IMG/VR virus record: IMGVR_UViG_3300042539_000280
Span: 1 to 64,000 of that record
DNA from: a virus
Direction: 5' to 3' (one strand)
Length of the DNA: 64,000 nucleotides
Made by a program: the position numbers and the translations under genes. Within the stretch, counting starts at the first letter, position 1. Every line of letters starts with the position of its first letter. Below, piece after piece: positions 15,702-23,158 of this stretch. The notes under the pieces were generated by a model, which ran no database searches, was not told where the DNA came from, and saw nothing but the letters and a program-made list of their open reading frames with translations.

Positions 15702-16394
15702 TCATTTCATAACAAGCCAAAATCTTTTGAACCATACGTTACCTTCCATCTGTTCATAACATCCGGAAATATATTTCTCGTAGGTCCAATCATATATAAA
15801 AGATATCTTTTGATTGTTCAACCATTGGTTTTCGACATTGAGTTCACTGTCATCTAATCTAAGAAACTTACAACCATTGTTGGTGAGTTCCCTCTCCACT
15901 TCTTCCTGCGTAAAGTAAGTTCTGGTATTTTTCTTGGTGCAGTATCCATATACTGTATCAAAATCATTTAGATTCAATACGGTATTGTTTTGTGCAACAT
16001 TAGCAGCAACAGTGGATTCTAATATCATTAGATTGGAATGATTCAGGGCATTTGTTATATCATTCCTCCAATTTTGAAGGTGATATAACAGACCCATATG
16101 TATGACTAGATCAAACTTTTGGTTTAGGTCATAATCATTATCATTGTCTATCAATGCAAAACCAGCGGAGTAATTATATAAGTCTTTTAGTCTTTTGTCA
16201 ATATCCTCTAGGTATTCCATTCTCTCGTCGGAAAAGACTACCTCTGATCCTAGTCTGAGAAATTCCATACCAATGTCTCCATGGGCGCAACCCAGTTCCA
16301 AAATTCTTTTGTTTTGGAACCAGGTTTCACCGAAGATATTGACTATCTTGTTTAGTCGCTTTTTGTAATACTGTTCATAAAACAGTGATTTCAT
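15702..16394 (-). CDS. Class I SAM-dependent methyltransferase
   Basis: 230 aa. Motif I is RILELGCAHGDIGMEFLRLGSEVVFSDERMEYL; FDLVIHMGLLYHLQNW is a typical motif of Methyltransf_25/small-molecule methyltransferases. It sits within the replication operon, between gp44 and a small DNA-associated protein, with one-base overlap at its start. The target (DNA, RNA, protein or metabolite) is unknown. Locally AT-rich codons contrast with gp44. Confidence 0.85.
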   Translation of the reverse strand: MKSLFYEQYYKKRLNKIVNIFGETWFQNKRILELGCAHGDIGMEFLRLGSEVVFSDERMEYLEDIDKRLKDLYNYSAGFALIDNDNDYDLNQKFDLVIHMGLLYHLQNWRNDITNALNHSNLMILESTVAANVAQNNTVLNLNDFDTVYGYCTKKNTRTYFTQEEVERELTNNGCKFLRLDDSELNVENQWLNNQKISFIYDWTYEKYISGCYEQMEGNVWFKRFWLVMK

Positions 16395-16690
16395 TAGGGC
16401 GCAGTTTTTTCAATAACAGTTGAATAAAACTCCTCAAAGTCGGTATTCTCCTGAACCTCGTCCTTGAAGTTTGCCTTGAAATAGGCCTTTGCCATACGAC
16501 GAAAGAGTTTCTTATCAACACCTAACTTGTCACAGTTCTCATTGACAATCTCTTTCATCAACTCACGTTCGGCAGCAATGCGGGTCATGGAGTCATTCAT
16601 TTCCATGATGGCCTTGCGGAACAACTTACGATCCTCATCTGTAAGACCCTGTACCGAACGCTGCTGCTGGTTATGACCAATCATACTCAT
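16394..16690 (-). CDS. Small conserved phage protein (possible DsbA-like)
   Basis: 98 aa from ATG at 16688-16690, after a G-rich ribosome site; a longer reading (to 16717) is unlikely. MSMIGHNQQQRS is followed by a helical charged body: DEDRKLFRKAIMEMNDS, ERELMKEIVNENCDKLG, FRRMAKAYFKANFKDEV. The C-terminal half resembles small late dsDNA-binding proteins of the T4 DsbA type, but I cannot confirm this. Its start overlaps the next small gene. Confidence 0.65.
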   Translation of the reverse strand: MSMIGHNQQQRSVQGLTDEDRKLFRKAIMEMNDSMTRIAAERELMKEIVNENCDKLGVDKKLFRRMAKAYFKANFKDEVQENTDFEEFYSTVIEKTAP

Positions 16691-16800
16691 TATAGACCCC
16701 CATATCCAATACCACAATGCTTCTGCTTTGCGGTCTGCTTTGTTTCAAGTAGTTCAATAACCTTCAATAGAAGGCTTACCATATAACGATCATCAAACAT
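16690..16800 (-). CDS. Very small protein, 36 aa
   Basis: MFDDRYMVSLLLKVIELLE... begins at 16800 with GAGGTGG 5 bp upstream and ends at 16690, where its stop overlaps the next start. The upstream stop and this start form TAATG, implying translational coupling. Contains one amphipathic helix. No family recognised. Confidence 0.5.
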   Translation of the reverse strand: MFDDRYMVSLLLKVIELLETKQTAKQKHCGIGYGGL

Positions 16801-16961
16801 TAGTCCACCTCTATAACTGCCGAAGGATTGATACATACTGAAGGTGTGGCATAAACTCCGCCAGCATCTTGACATTTCTTTTCGAGACTTAGTGTTAGGG
16901 TTATATCTGCTGCTGTAATAAGAACCAACAAGAAAACCGATCCAATAAGAATTTTATCCAT
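16800..16961 (-). CDS. Small membrane protein, 53 aa
   Basis: MDKILIGSVFLLVLITAADI is a single N-terminal membrane segment, possibly an uncleaved signal anchor or a signal peptide; the 30-residue outer part has two Cys (KKCQDAGG and SVCINPS) spaced for a disulfide. Start and stop both overlap neighbours as TAATG, so it fits the gp45 operon exactly. No family recognised; a membrane or periplasmic micro-protein in the replication operon is unusual. Confidence 0.6.
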   Translation of the reverse strand: MDKILIGSVFLLVLITAADITLTLSLEKKCQDAGGVYATPSVCINPSAVIEVD

Positions 16962-17614
16962 TACTTTGCCTCTTGCGAAACAAAATACTTGAGGTTGCCG
17001 TCCTTATTCACAAACTGGGCAAATGCACCAATCTGTAATTCAACGTCGTAGTCATCAGGGACAAGTTTGAGATTTTCAGTCTTGAATGTGGCCTTGAAGT
17101 CATTGCCAGCATAATCACCAAGGCGTGATGCACCATGATTGGAAGTATCATTACCTGGATCATAGACCTTGAGAAGAAGCGAACCATTCTCACCAACAAG
17201 TGAAATGTGGGTTAGAGAGTTCATGTTGGCAACCTTGAGTAGACGAGAAAAGTTTGCGTTAGATAGTTCAAACTTTACATCAACCGACTTTAGTGCCAGT
17301 TCCTTGTTTGGAGGTGTGATGATTAGATTGGGTGAACAGGCCATATAGGTGAGGGTAAAGTCACCGTCTGTCATAACGGCATGTTCTTTGGTAAAGTTGA
17401 GTTCTGGATTCTTGAGTGAGGTAACGTTACCTAGAAAGTTATTCAGATCATAGATACCAAACTCGGACGGAAAGTCGTCATCAAGGGTTGCCTCAACAAG
17501 GATCTGTTTATTGGCATCAATAGACTTCTGCACCTTACCTGGGCGGAAGACCACACCAGAATTGATTGAAGCAAAATTCTTGAGAACGGCAAGGGTCTTA
17601 TCACTAAACTTCAT
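16961..17614 (-). CDS. 45: Sliding clamp gp45
   Basis: 217 aa (T4 gp45 is 228). MKFSDKTLAVLKNFASINSGVVFRPG, then LVEATLDDDFPSEFGIYDLNNFL, and the C-terminal YDVELQIGAFAQFVN match the two-domain gp45 fold. It is the trimeric processivity clamp of DNA polymerase and also the mobile activator of gp55-dependent late transcription, linking replication to the NTAAATA promoters found elsewhere in this window. A consensus sigma-70 promoter lies just upstream. Confidence 0.95.
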   Translation of the reverse strand: MKFSDKTLAVLKNFASINSGVVFRPGKVQKSIDANKQILVEATLDDDFPSEFGIYDLNNFLGNVTSLKNPELNFTKEHAVMTDGDFTLTYMACSPNLIITPPNKELALKSVDVKFELSNANFSRLLKVANMNSLTHISLVGENGSLLLKVYDPGNDTSNHGASRLGDYAGNDFKATFKTENLKLVPDDYDVELQIGAFAQFVNKDGNLKYFVSQEAK

Positions 17615-17630
17615 TATATACTCCTTTGTA

Positions 17631-18224
17631 TCACTGTATATGTTTCATTATATTATTATTTTCGAGCATTGTCAATAGATCACTGATACCATCTTTCAGT
17701 TCTTCCATTGTTCCGTTGTTTGTTATTGTAGCATCAGGAACAATATTGTTCCAAGCCGTTTCTGAGATATGCATCTTGGAACGTTCCTCGAAAGAAGGAT
17801 CTTCGCCTCTTTTGACACGAAGAATGATGCCGCCGGCACTCCGCACAAAATCAATTTCGTTAGGAAAGCGAACGTCGGAGATAACCACATCATCATATCC
17901 CTGAATACGTTTCTCCAAGGCCGCAATCCAGATGTTATCTGCAATTCCGTGCCTACAGGATTCGGTACCCATTTTCTGTAGAATAAGGCGAGGTGTTACC
18001 TCATAACCCAACTTGTTAGACCACCAGGGATCCACTCTCTCACGGAAGGCCCGTGAGGCATTACTATCACCTTCTAAAAGTCCACGAGGCCACATAAAGA
18101 TTGTGGACGTGGCATCTTTCAGAGCATCAGCAAAAGCAAACTTGGTGTATTGGTGATCTCTCACCAATATGTCACCAACGGTGCCCTTGCCGGATCCGAT
18201 AAACCCGACAAGGCCGATAATCAT
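17631..18224 (-). CDS. 1: Deoxynucleoside monophosphate kinase (T4 gp1-like)
   Basis: 197 aa. P-loop GFIGSGKGTVGDIL at residues 7-20; FAFADALKDATSTIF is the dNMP-binding segment. PRLILQKMGTESCRHGIADNIWI and VVISDVRFPNEIDFV match phage dNMP kinases of the T4 gp1 family. It phosphorylates dNMPs (in T4 dTMP, dGMP and hydroxymethyl-dCMP) for DNA synthesis. Start overlaps the glycosyltransferase stop by 4 bp. Confidence 0.92.
   Translation of the reverse strand: MIIGLVGFIGSGKGTVGDILVRDHQYTKFAFADALKDATSTIFMWPRGLLEGDSNASRAFRERVDPWWSNKLGYEVTPRLILQKMGTESCRHGIADNIWIAALEKRIQGYDDVVISDVRFPNEIDFVRSAGGIILRVKRGEDPSFEERSKMHISETAWNNIVPDATITNNGTMEELKDGISDLLTMLENNNIMKHIQ
17647..17675 (-). promoter_or_regulatory. 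Sigma-70 promoter of gene 45
   Basis: Minus strand: TTGACA (17670-17675), 17 bp, TATAAT (17647-17652), both hexamers perfect. It lies in the 3' end of the dNMP kinase gene; predicted start near 17640, about 26 nt before the clamp ATG. Confidence 0.8.
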
Positions 18225-19027
18225 CGCAGGTTACCGCTCAATGCTGCTACGGCAGGAAGGTCACCCTGGAATCCGTATGTACCAACGTGAGTTGTTTTCA
18301 TCCATGGGCATAGCCATACCTTGAAACCAATCTCTCTGGCATTCTGACAGAACATATAGTCCTCAGATAGGTAGCGGTGAGATTTTGGATCAATGACAGT
18401 ATCAAAGTAAGCATGAATGTATCTCGAACCATCAAAGTTGGCCTGACCAACGTGGTCTGGCTTATAATGAAGGTGAGGAAACTCCTCAGCATACTTGTCA
18501 AATACTTCACGCTTTACCATCATGAAACCTGTACCAATCTCCATAACCTCGACTGGTTCGGTCACACGGAAGGAGGTGGTGCCTGGAACTGGGTTGAACA
18601 CAAAGTCACCTGTTACACCATCAAGCATACCAGGATTGAAGTCTTTGTTATCGACATTCTTCTTGACGGCATTGACGATGTTATTCCAGTTGATTGACTT
18701 CTTTGGATATGGTCCGCCGATAATGTCTTTATCAAGTGCCAATAGTGCTAGAATATCCTGTGGGTTGAATTGGATATCAGAGTCAATGAATAGTAGGTGA
18801 GTGCAACCAGAACGTAGAAATTCATCCACGAGATAGTTGCGGGCACGGGTGATTAGTGACTCATTGAAGATAAACGAAAAGCGACATTCCATCCCATATT
18901 GGATGCAAGTCGCTTGAAGGTCTAGGCAGGCCTTGGCATAAAGACCGAAACACTGGCCTCCGTAGCAAGGTGTAGCAACAAATAACTTTTTTGTTCTCAA
19001 TTCTTCGGTTGAAATTTTCAATTCCAT
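18221..19027 (-). CDS. Glycosyltransferase (GT-A family)
   Basis: 268 aa from ATG at 19027, which has TGGAG 6 bp upstream (the ATG at 19039 lacks a site). KLFVATPCYGGQCFGLYAKACLDL, then SLITRARNYLVDEFLRSGCTHLLFIDSDIQFNP with the DSD metal motif, then IIGGPYPKK. The C-terminal LCPWMKTTHVG holds a His often used for metal binding. Proteins of this type are common in T4-like marine phages. It lies in the replication operon, away from the glycan cluster, so it may modify DNA or proteins; the acceptor is unknown. Confidence 0.85.
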   Translation of the reverse strand: MELKISTEELRTKKLFVATPCYGGQCFGLYAKACLDLQATCIQYGMECRFSFIFNESLITRARNYLVDEFLRSGCTHLLFIDSDIQFNPQDILALLALDKDIIGGPYPKKSINWNNIVNAVKKNVDNKDFNPGMLDGVTGDFVFNPVPGTTSFRVTEPVEVMEIGTGFMMVKREVFDKYAEEFPHLHYKPDHVGQANFDGSRYIHAYFDTVIDPKSHRYLSEDYMFCQNAREIGFKVWLCPWMKTTHVGTYGFQGDLPAVAALSGNLR

Positions 19028-19046
19028 AATGTTCTCCATAAACGAA

Positions 19047-19084
19047 AGAGGACGGTGCCTAATATTATATAGGCGCCATCCTCT
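19047..19084. terminator. Terminator hairpin after the winged-helix gene
   Basis: 13-nt arms AGAGGACGGTGCC / GGCGCCATCCTCT with one mismatch and one wobble around an AT-rich 12-nt loop. It ends with CCTCTTT in the minus direction and TTTT in the plus direction, so it may work both ways. It separates the winged-helix gene (19107) from the operon starting at 19027. Confidence 0.7.
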
Positions 19085-19106
19085 TTTATGCTACTAGTTT
19101 AAAATC

Positions 19107-19334
19107 TTAGTAGGTATCTGCAAGGCGATAGAAAGCGGTGCGCTTACCATTTACATTGCGATAGTTGGTGTAAATCTGGTAGTATTCACGCAGATCATGA
19201 ACACGCTTTGAGACTGTCTCATAAGGCACACGAGCCATGTTAGCAATGGCCTGGGCGGTGACGCCTGGCGTAGCCGTGTGGCGGAGTAGGACGTTCTCAA
19301 TCTTCTCAATCTGGGTCTTGCGTGGGGTAGCCAT
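19107..19334 (-). CDS. Small winged-helix DNA-binding regulator
   Basis: 75 aa from ATG at 19334 (GGAG 9 bp upstream). RKTQIEKIENVLLRHTATPGVTAQAIANMARVPYETVSKRVHDLREYYQIY is a winged-helix fold with recognition helix near PYETVSKRVHDL, followed by a short wing (NYRNVNGKRTAFYRL). It is a self-contained transcription unit with its own promoter and terminator. The promoter is embedded in an 11 bp inverted repeat, which suggests autoregulation. Targets are unknown. Confidence 0.78.
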   Translation of the reverse strand: MATPRKTQIEKIENVLLRHTATPGVTAQAIANMARVPYETVSKRVHDLREYYQIYTNYRNVNGKRTAFYRLADTY

Positions 19335-19388
19335 AATATATTTCTCCATTTCAAAGTTATCGGTGTTGGTGGTGATGAAAGGAAAGGA

Positions 19389-19427
19389 CCCGTGTATAAC
19401 CACCAACACCATTTTATTATACACGGG
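19389..19427. promoter_or_regulatory. Inverted-repeat operator over the winged-helix gene promoter
   Basis: Perfect 11 bp arms CCCGTGTATAA (19389-19399) and TTATACACGGG (19417-19427) separated by 17 bp. The distal arm contains the -10 hexamer, and the other arm falls about 10-20 nt into the transcript. This is a natural site for a dimeric repressor, most simply the product of the gene itself. Confidence 0.6.
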
Positions 19428-19444
19428 TATTCTTGTTATGTCAC
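19416..19444 (-). promoter_or_regulatory. Sigma-70 promoter of the winged-helix gene
   Basis: Minus strand: GTGACA (19439-19444, 5 of 6), 17 bp, TATAAT (19416-19421, perfect). Predicted start near 19409 gives a 75 nt leader to the ATG at 19334. Confidence 0.7.
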
Positions 19445-19479
19445 GGACTTGTCAACCAAGTTCCCGGGACAGGAGCATT

Positions 19480-20682
19480 TCAAAACGCTACTTCTTCCGT
19501 AACGTTAGGGGTCGCCTGTTCCACAGGAGCAACCGGGTCAATAGTTTCATCGACCTTTTTGTATAGTTCCATAAAGGCATTCTTTGTATCCACATCAAAG
19601 CGGTTCAGGCACAATTCAATGGCCTTGACCTTGTTTTCACCAAAGATGGCATATGCCTCGCAGATATGGACGAGACGACGGGTTGAGATAATCTCGGACA
19701 AAGCACCTTCATAGAAGGACTTGCGGATAACATCCGCCCAAGTAACCAACTTATCAACAAAATCGGAGTTGGAGATACCCGAAGAACCAAGGACATTGTT
19801 GAGGATTTTGGACTCAACCTTAGCAGACGGATATTCCTGTTCCATTGTAATGCTGAAACGTTCGAGGAACGCCTCATTCATAACATTGGTACCGATAAAG
19901 CGACCATCATCAGAACCTTTACCCTTGGTATTGGCAGTCGCAATCACATTGAAACCAGGTGCAGGGTGAACCACACGATTAGTCTTTTTGAGATAAACAG
20001 ACTTACCTTCAAGGACAGGCTGGAGGCACATCATCTTATTGGAACCAAGATCGACCTCGTCCAACAGAAGGACAGCACCACGGGTCATGGCCGTGATAAC
20101 AGGACCATCCTGCCACACAGTCTCACCATTAACAAGACGGAAACCACCGATAAGGTCATCTTCGTCCGTTTCAATAGTGATATTGGTACGGACCAATTCA
20201 CGCTTTTCTTGGGCACAAATCTGTTCAACCATCATAGTCTTACCATTTCCAGAAAGACCAGTGATGTAAGCAGGATAAAACTTACGAGACTTGATAATAG
20301 AGCGGACATCAGCAAAGTTTCCAAACGGAACATAGCCAGTAGCCTTTTCAGGAACGAGTGACAATTCAGCATTATGCGAAAGGACAGACGGAGCGACCAT
20401 CGCAACAGCAACGGCGGACTCTTTAGGTGCCAAATCAGGAAAAGGTTTCATAACGGCACGTTTTGCATCTTGAACCTTAGCGGCAGGTGTAGAACCGTTT
20501 TCGATCAGAGCATAAACACCACGACCAATACGACGAGAAACGTCATTCAAGATCCAGTTAGGACGGTCGAGATTATACTTTTCGCAAATCTCAAGGACCT
20601 GAGGACGGGTAATTTCACGAATAGCACCAAACTCGAAACGAACCTTATCAAGGAACTCGCTGCGGTCAATACGCTTAGTCAT
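19480..20682 (-). CDS. cobS: MoxR/CobS-type AAA+ ATPase
   Basis: 400 aa from ATG at 20682 (AAGGA 6-7 bp upstream). A roughly 60-residue N-terminal region is followed by the AAA+ core: Walker A TGLSGNGKTMM, DEDDLIGGFRL, Walker B AVLLLDEVDLG, sensor FNVIATANTKGKG and FLERFSITME. The family is annotated CobS in cyanophages after the cobaltochelatase ATPase, but MoxR-type enzymes are general remodelling chaperones acting with a VWA partner, encoded here directly upstream. There is no cobalamin context. Own promoter at 20716-20744. Confidence 0.9.
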   Translation of the reverse strand: MTKRIDRSEFLDKVRFEFGAIREITRPQVLEICEKYNLDRPNWILNDVSRRIGRGVYALIENGSTPAAKVQDAKRAVMKPFPDLAPKESAVAVAMVAPSVLSHNAELSLVPEKATGYVPFGNFADVRSIIKSRKFYPAYITGLSGNGKTMMVEQICAQEKRELVRTNITIETDEDDLIGGFRLVNGETVWQDGPVITAMTRGAVLLLDEVDLGSNKMMCLQPVLEGKSVYLKKTNRVVHPAPGFNVIATANTKGKGSDDGRFIGTNVMNEAFLERFSITMEQEYPSAKVESKILNNVLGSSGISNSDFVDKLVTWADVIRKSFYEGALSEIISTRRLVHICEAYAIFGENKVKAIELCLNRFDVDTKNAFMELYKKVDETIDPVAPVEQATPNVTEEVAF

Positions 20683-20715
20683 CATCTTTCCTTTCACAAT
20701 CATCATTATATACGG

Positions 20716-20744
20716 AGTATAGCATACGGAGGGTCACTTGTCAA
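20716..20744 (-). promoter_or_regulatory. Sigma-70 promoter of the AAA+ gene
   Basis: Minus strand: TTGACA (20739-20744), 17 bp, TATACT (20716-20721). The start would be near 20709, about 27 nt from the ATG at 20682. It is interlocked with the hairpin at 20726-20752. Confidence 0.78.
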
Positions 20745-20752
20745 CCCTCCGT
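20726..20752. terminator. Hairpin interlocked with a promoter, after the VWA gene
   Basis: Perfect 9 bp arms ACGGAGGGT / ACCCTCCGT with a 9 nt loop. On the minus strand it follows the VWA gene stop by 12 bp, so it could terminate or punctuate that transcript, although no U tract follows. The loop carries the -35 hexamer of the next promoter and the distal arm forms its spacer. Confidence 0.6.
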
Positions 20753-20764
20753 AAGTCATTGATT

Positions 20765-22948
20765 TTACGCAACCTTCTTGGACTGGCCGGCAATCCGTTC
20801 CACAAACTGGCGGAGAAGGACACGATTTACGGATTTCTTAGCGGCAAACTTGGAGAATGCCGAAGCCATCTTTTTGACCGTCATCTTCTTATCACCAGTA
20901 TTGTCGATGGCCAGATCATTGGTTGTATCCTTCATGGACGGTGTATCGATGATGTAGTATTCATCATACCCGGCACTCTTGACAGGATAGAACTTGTTAG
21001 ACGACCAGAACTTACGGGCCTTTTCATATGCCTCAGGATTACCACTCGACACATTAAAGTCACGATCAACAATCTTAAAGTTGGAACGCTCATACAAGAA
21101 GAAACCAACCAGATTGCAACCGGTGCTATCTTTCAGGATACGCAGCAACGTATTGGTGTTGTCACGAGTCTGACTCCAGTTATAGGGATACCAGTCATAC
21201 GTTTTATTCGTATTAGGATCCACATAGAAGTACCGATTATTCTGACCACGAACAGCGGTACGAGGAGTGGTATCGTTTTCAACACCAGCAGAACCGTTGG
21301 ACTCACCGTCGGTGAGGAAGATGACGTTAGTGATTTCCAGTTTGTTGCGGACAGTAAAGTCACGAACAACCTTAGGAGCAATCATAATGGCATCATTCAA
21401 CGGCGTGCCACCCATACCATCAGAATTGATATGGTAATGACAACCAGCGGCCCAGAGGACACCCATTGCAAAATTCATTTCCTCTGTATTCATACGGGAG
21501 GAAAGAAAGTTACGCAGGACGACACGTTCACCACGGATAACATTCGTCTTACCAATGTAAGAGAACGGAGAATCCGCACCGTAATCCTTGAAAGCATAAA
21601 GTTCGAATGGAACACCGATTTGCTTACAAAACAAGGCAAGCGAAAAGGTTTGCTTCAAAGTTTCCAGCAGATTGTAATGCATTGAACCAGACCAGTCAAT
21701 GAACATCACAAACCCGTGGTTCTTACCCTTAGGGATAGTGGTCAAACGACGGAAGATATCGTCATTATACTTGTAAGTATGGAGTTTATTCGTATCGATA
21801 ACTCCAGTCTTGGCAATATTCTGACGGGCATAAAGTTCGGCAGCCTTACGCTGTTCAAACTCTTTTACCATGAAGGAGATAGACTCACGTTCTTTCACCT
21901 TCCATTCCATCATCGCCTTGCGGGCGTTGGCATAGTCTGATGCCTGAAGGCCACGGTTCCAACGATCCTGCATTTTACCAGCAAGTTCATCTTTCCAATC
22001 AGCAATGACTTTTTTGAAGTCATGGATCGCCTTGTCCCAGTTAACAGTCGGCAGAGAAAGGTAAACGAAATTTACGTTTTCGTTTTTGACAATGCTTTCC
22101 GACTTTTTCTGCCAAGTATCGTCCGTTTCAGAACGAGGAGCAAGAGGACCTTCCTGGGAAGGACCAGCACCTTTACCGTAACCGGACTGGCCGCTTACAT
22201 CACCTTCACCCGGACGGGCACCTTGACTGCGGCCGTTCGGATCGCCGTCACCATCTTCGTCACCAAAATCAAATTCATCACCGTCAATGTCAGCATCGCC
22301 TTCTCCTTCACCAATTGAGAGAGTCATTTCCATTTCATTCATTTCTTCCAGTTTCTTCTTACAGTAGATATAGATTTCTTCTGTAAGAGCAACTACCTCG
22401 TCCCAAGTCTCGGCATTCTCAACTTTCTTGAGCATGACCTTTTCTTCGGGTGAGAAAGTAAGATTTGAATGAATGTTACCACCCTTGAAATACATATTCA
22501 AGCGGTCGATAAAGTTCATAGCATTAACGTCACGTTTGGCGGTACCAAAGAAGTCACGATCAACCAGTTCCTTATAACCAAGGAGATAGTTTTTGCGAGA
22601 ACCAGGATAACGACGCTTTTGACGCTTATCGATACGGGCATCCTCAATAACATTCAAGAAGCCTTGAACGGTACGACGAAGTTGTTCCGTAACAGTTTCA
22701 CCAGGGAAGATTTTAGCAGCAAGGTCATCGGCAGTCTGCTTATAGACCTCGGCTTCGGGAGTATCAAGGGCATGACCAGTCTCATGGACTAGCAACAAAT
22801 CTTCAAGGTCGTTTGAAATGCCTTGCCAAATCGGCAACATAAGAACACGGTTCTTGAGGTCGAACATAGCCGTTTTAAGGGCAGGGTTCTTTTGAATAGT
22901 AATGTTTTCCGTGGCAAGCAATTTTGCGAGAAGCGACTTATCCGACAT
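20765..22948 (-). CDS. VWA-domain protein with N-terminal HETGH zincin-like motif (CobT-like)
   Basis: 727 aa. A zincin-like HETGH motif lies at residues 55-59. The middle has a very acidic, Gly-rich linker (about 212-265, GEGEGDADIDGDEFDFGDED). The C-terminal von Willebrand A domain has the MIDAS motif DWSGS at 418-422 and a later LTDGESNG. This is the partner architecture of MoxR/CobS ATPases (CobT, ViaA). HExxH followed by VWA suggests a remodelling or proteolytic complex with the AAA+ protein downstream; the substrate is unknown. Preceded by its own perfect sigma-70 promoter. Confidence 0.85.
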   Translation of the reverse strand: MSDKSLLAKLLATENITIQKNPALKTAMFDLKNRVLMLPIWQGISNDLEDLLLVHETGHALDTPEAEVYKQTADDLAAKIFPGETVTEQLRRTVQGFLNVIEDARIDKRQKRRYPGSRKNYLLGYKELVDRDFFGTAKRDVNAMNFIDRLNMYFKGGNIHSNLTFSPEEKVMLKKVENAETWDEVVALTEEIYIYCKKKLEEMNEMEMTLSIGEGEGDADIDGDEFDFGDEDGDGDPNGRSQGARPGEGDVSGQSGYGKGAGPSQEGPLAPRSETDDTWQKKSESIVKNENVNFVYLSLPTVNWDKAIHDFKKVIADWKDELAGKMQDRWNRGLQASDYANARKAMMEWKVKERESISFMVKEFEQRKAAELYARQNIAKTGVIDTNKLHTYKYNDDIFRRLTTIPKGKNHGFVMFIDWSGSMHYNLLETLKQTFSLALFCKQIGVPFELYAFKDYGADSPFSYIGKTNVIRGERVVLRNFLSSRMNTEEMNFAMGVLWAAGCHYHINSDGMGGTPLNDAIMIAPKVVRDFTVRNKLEITNVIFLTDGESNGSAGVENDTTPRTAVRGQNNRYFYVDPNTNKTYDWYPYNWSQTRDNTNTLLRILKDSTGCNLVGFFLYERSNFKIVDRDFNVSSGNPEAYEKARKFWSSNKFYPVKSAGYDEYYIIDTPSMKDTTNDLAIDNTGDKKMTVKKMASAFSKFAAKKSVNRVLLRQFVERIAGQSKKVA

Positions 22949-22974
22949 ACATCAATCCTTTCCTGATTTTCAGT

Positions 22975-23003
22975 ATTATAGCAAATCGCTTCTCACTTGT
23001 CAA
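22975..23003 (-). promoter_or_regulatory. Sigma-70 promoter of the VWA gene
   Basis: Minus strand: TTGACA (22998-23003), 17 bp, TATAAT (22975-22980), both perfect. The first bases of the spacer (AGTGA) are the same as at the AAA+ promoter. An AATCGCTT/AAGCGATT inverted repeat has one arm in the spacer and the other about 40 bp upstream. Confidence 0.82.
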
Positions 23004-23023
23004 GTTCGTTTAGGATCAATCAC

Positions 23024-23158
23024 TTATCGAAAGCGATTGTAAACCCATGATACGGAAAAAATTAGAATGTAGACACCGGCGACCATAACAACGGCATTCA
23101 AAAGTTCCATCTTATGTTCGAGTCCATCAAAGTCAAAGTATGTCGGTGTATATTTCAT
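23024..23158 (-). CDS. Small single-pass membrane protein, 44 aa
   Basis: MKYTPTYFDFDGLEHKMELL is followed by one clear membrane segment (NAVVMVAGVYILIFSVSWVY) and a short basic tail NRFR, giving an N-out/C-in prediction by the positive-inside rule. Start overlaps the ParB-like gene stop as ATGA, so it is coupled to it. Last gene of the 23-26.3 kb operon. No family recognised. Confidence 0.6.
   Translation of the reverse strand: MKYTPTYFDFDGLEHKMELLNAVVMVAGVYILIFSVSWVYNRFR

Noticed and set aside
19450-19455. A second TTGACA upstream of the winged-helix gene
   Set aside because: It is about 28 bp from TATAAT, and no -10 is found at 17 bp; the GTGACA at 19439-19444 has the right spacing.
19480-22948. 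Literal cobaltochelatase (cobalamin biosynthesis)
   Set aside because: CobN and other cobalamin genes are absent from the window, and MoxR/VWA pairs have broader roles; the CobS name reflects homology only.
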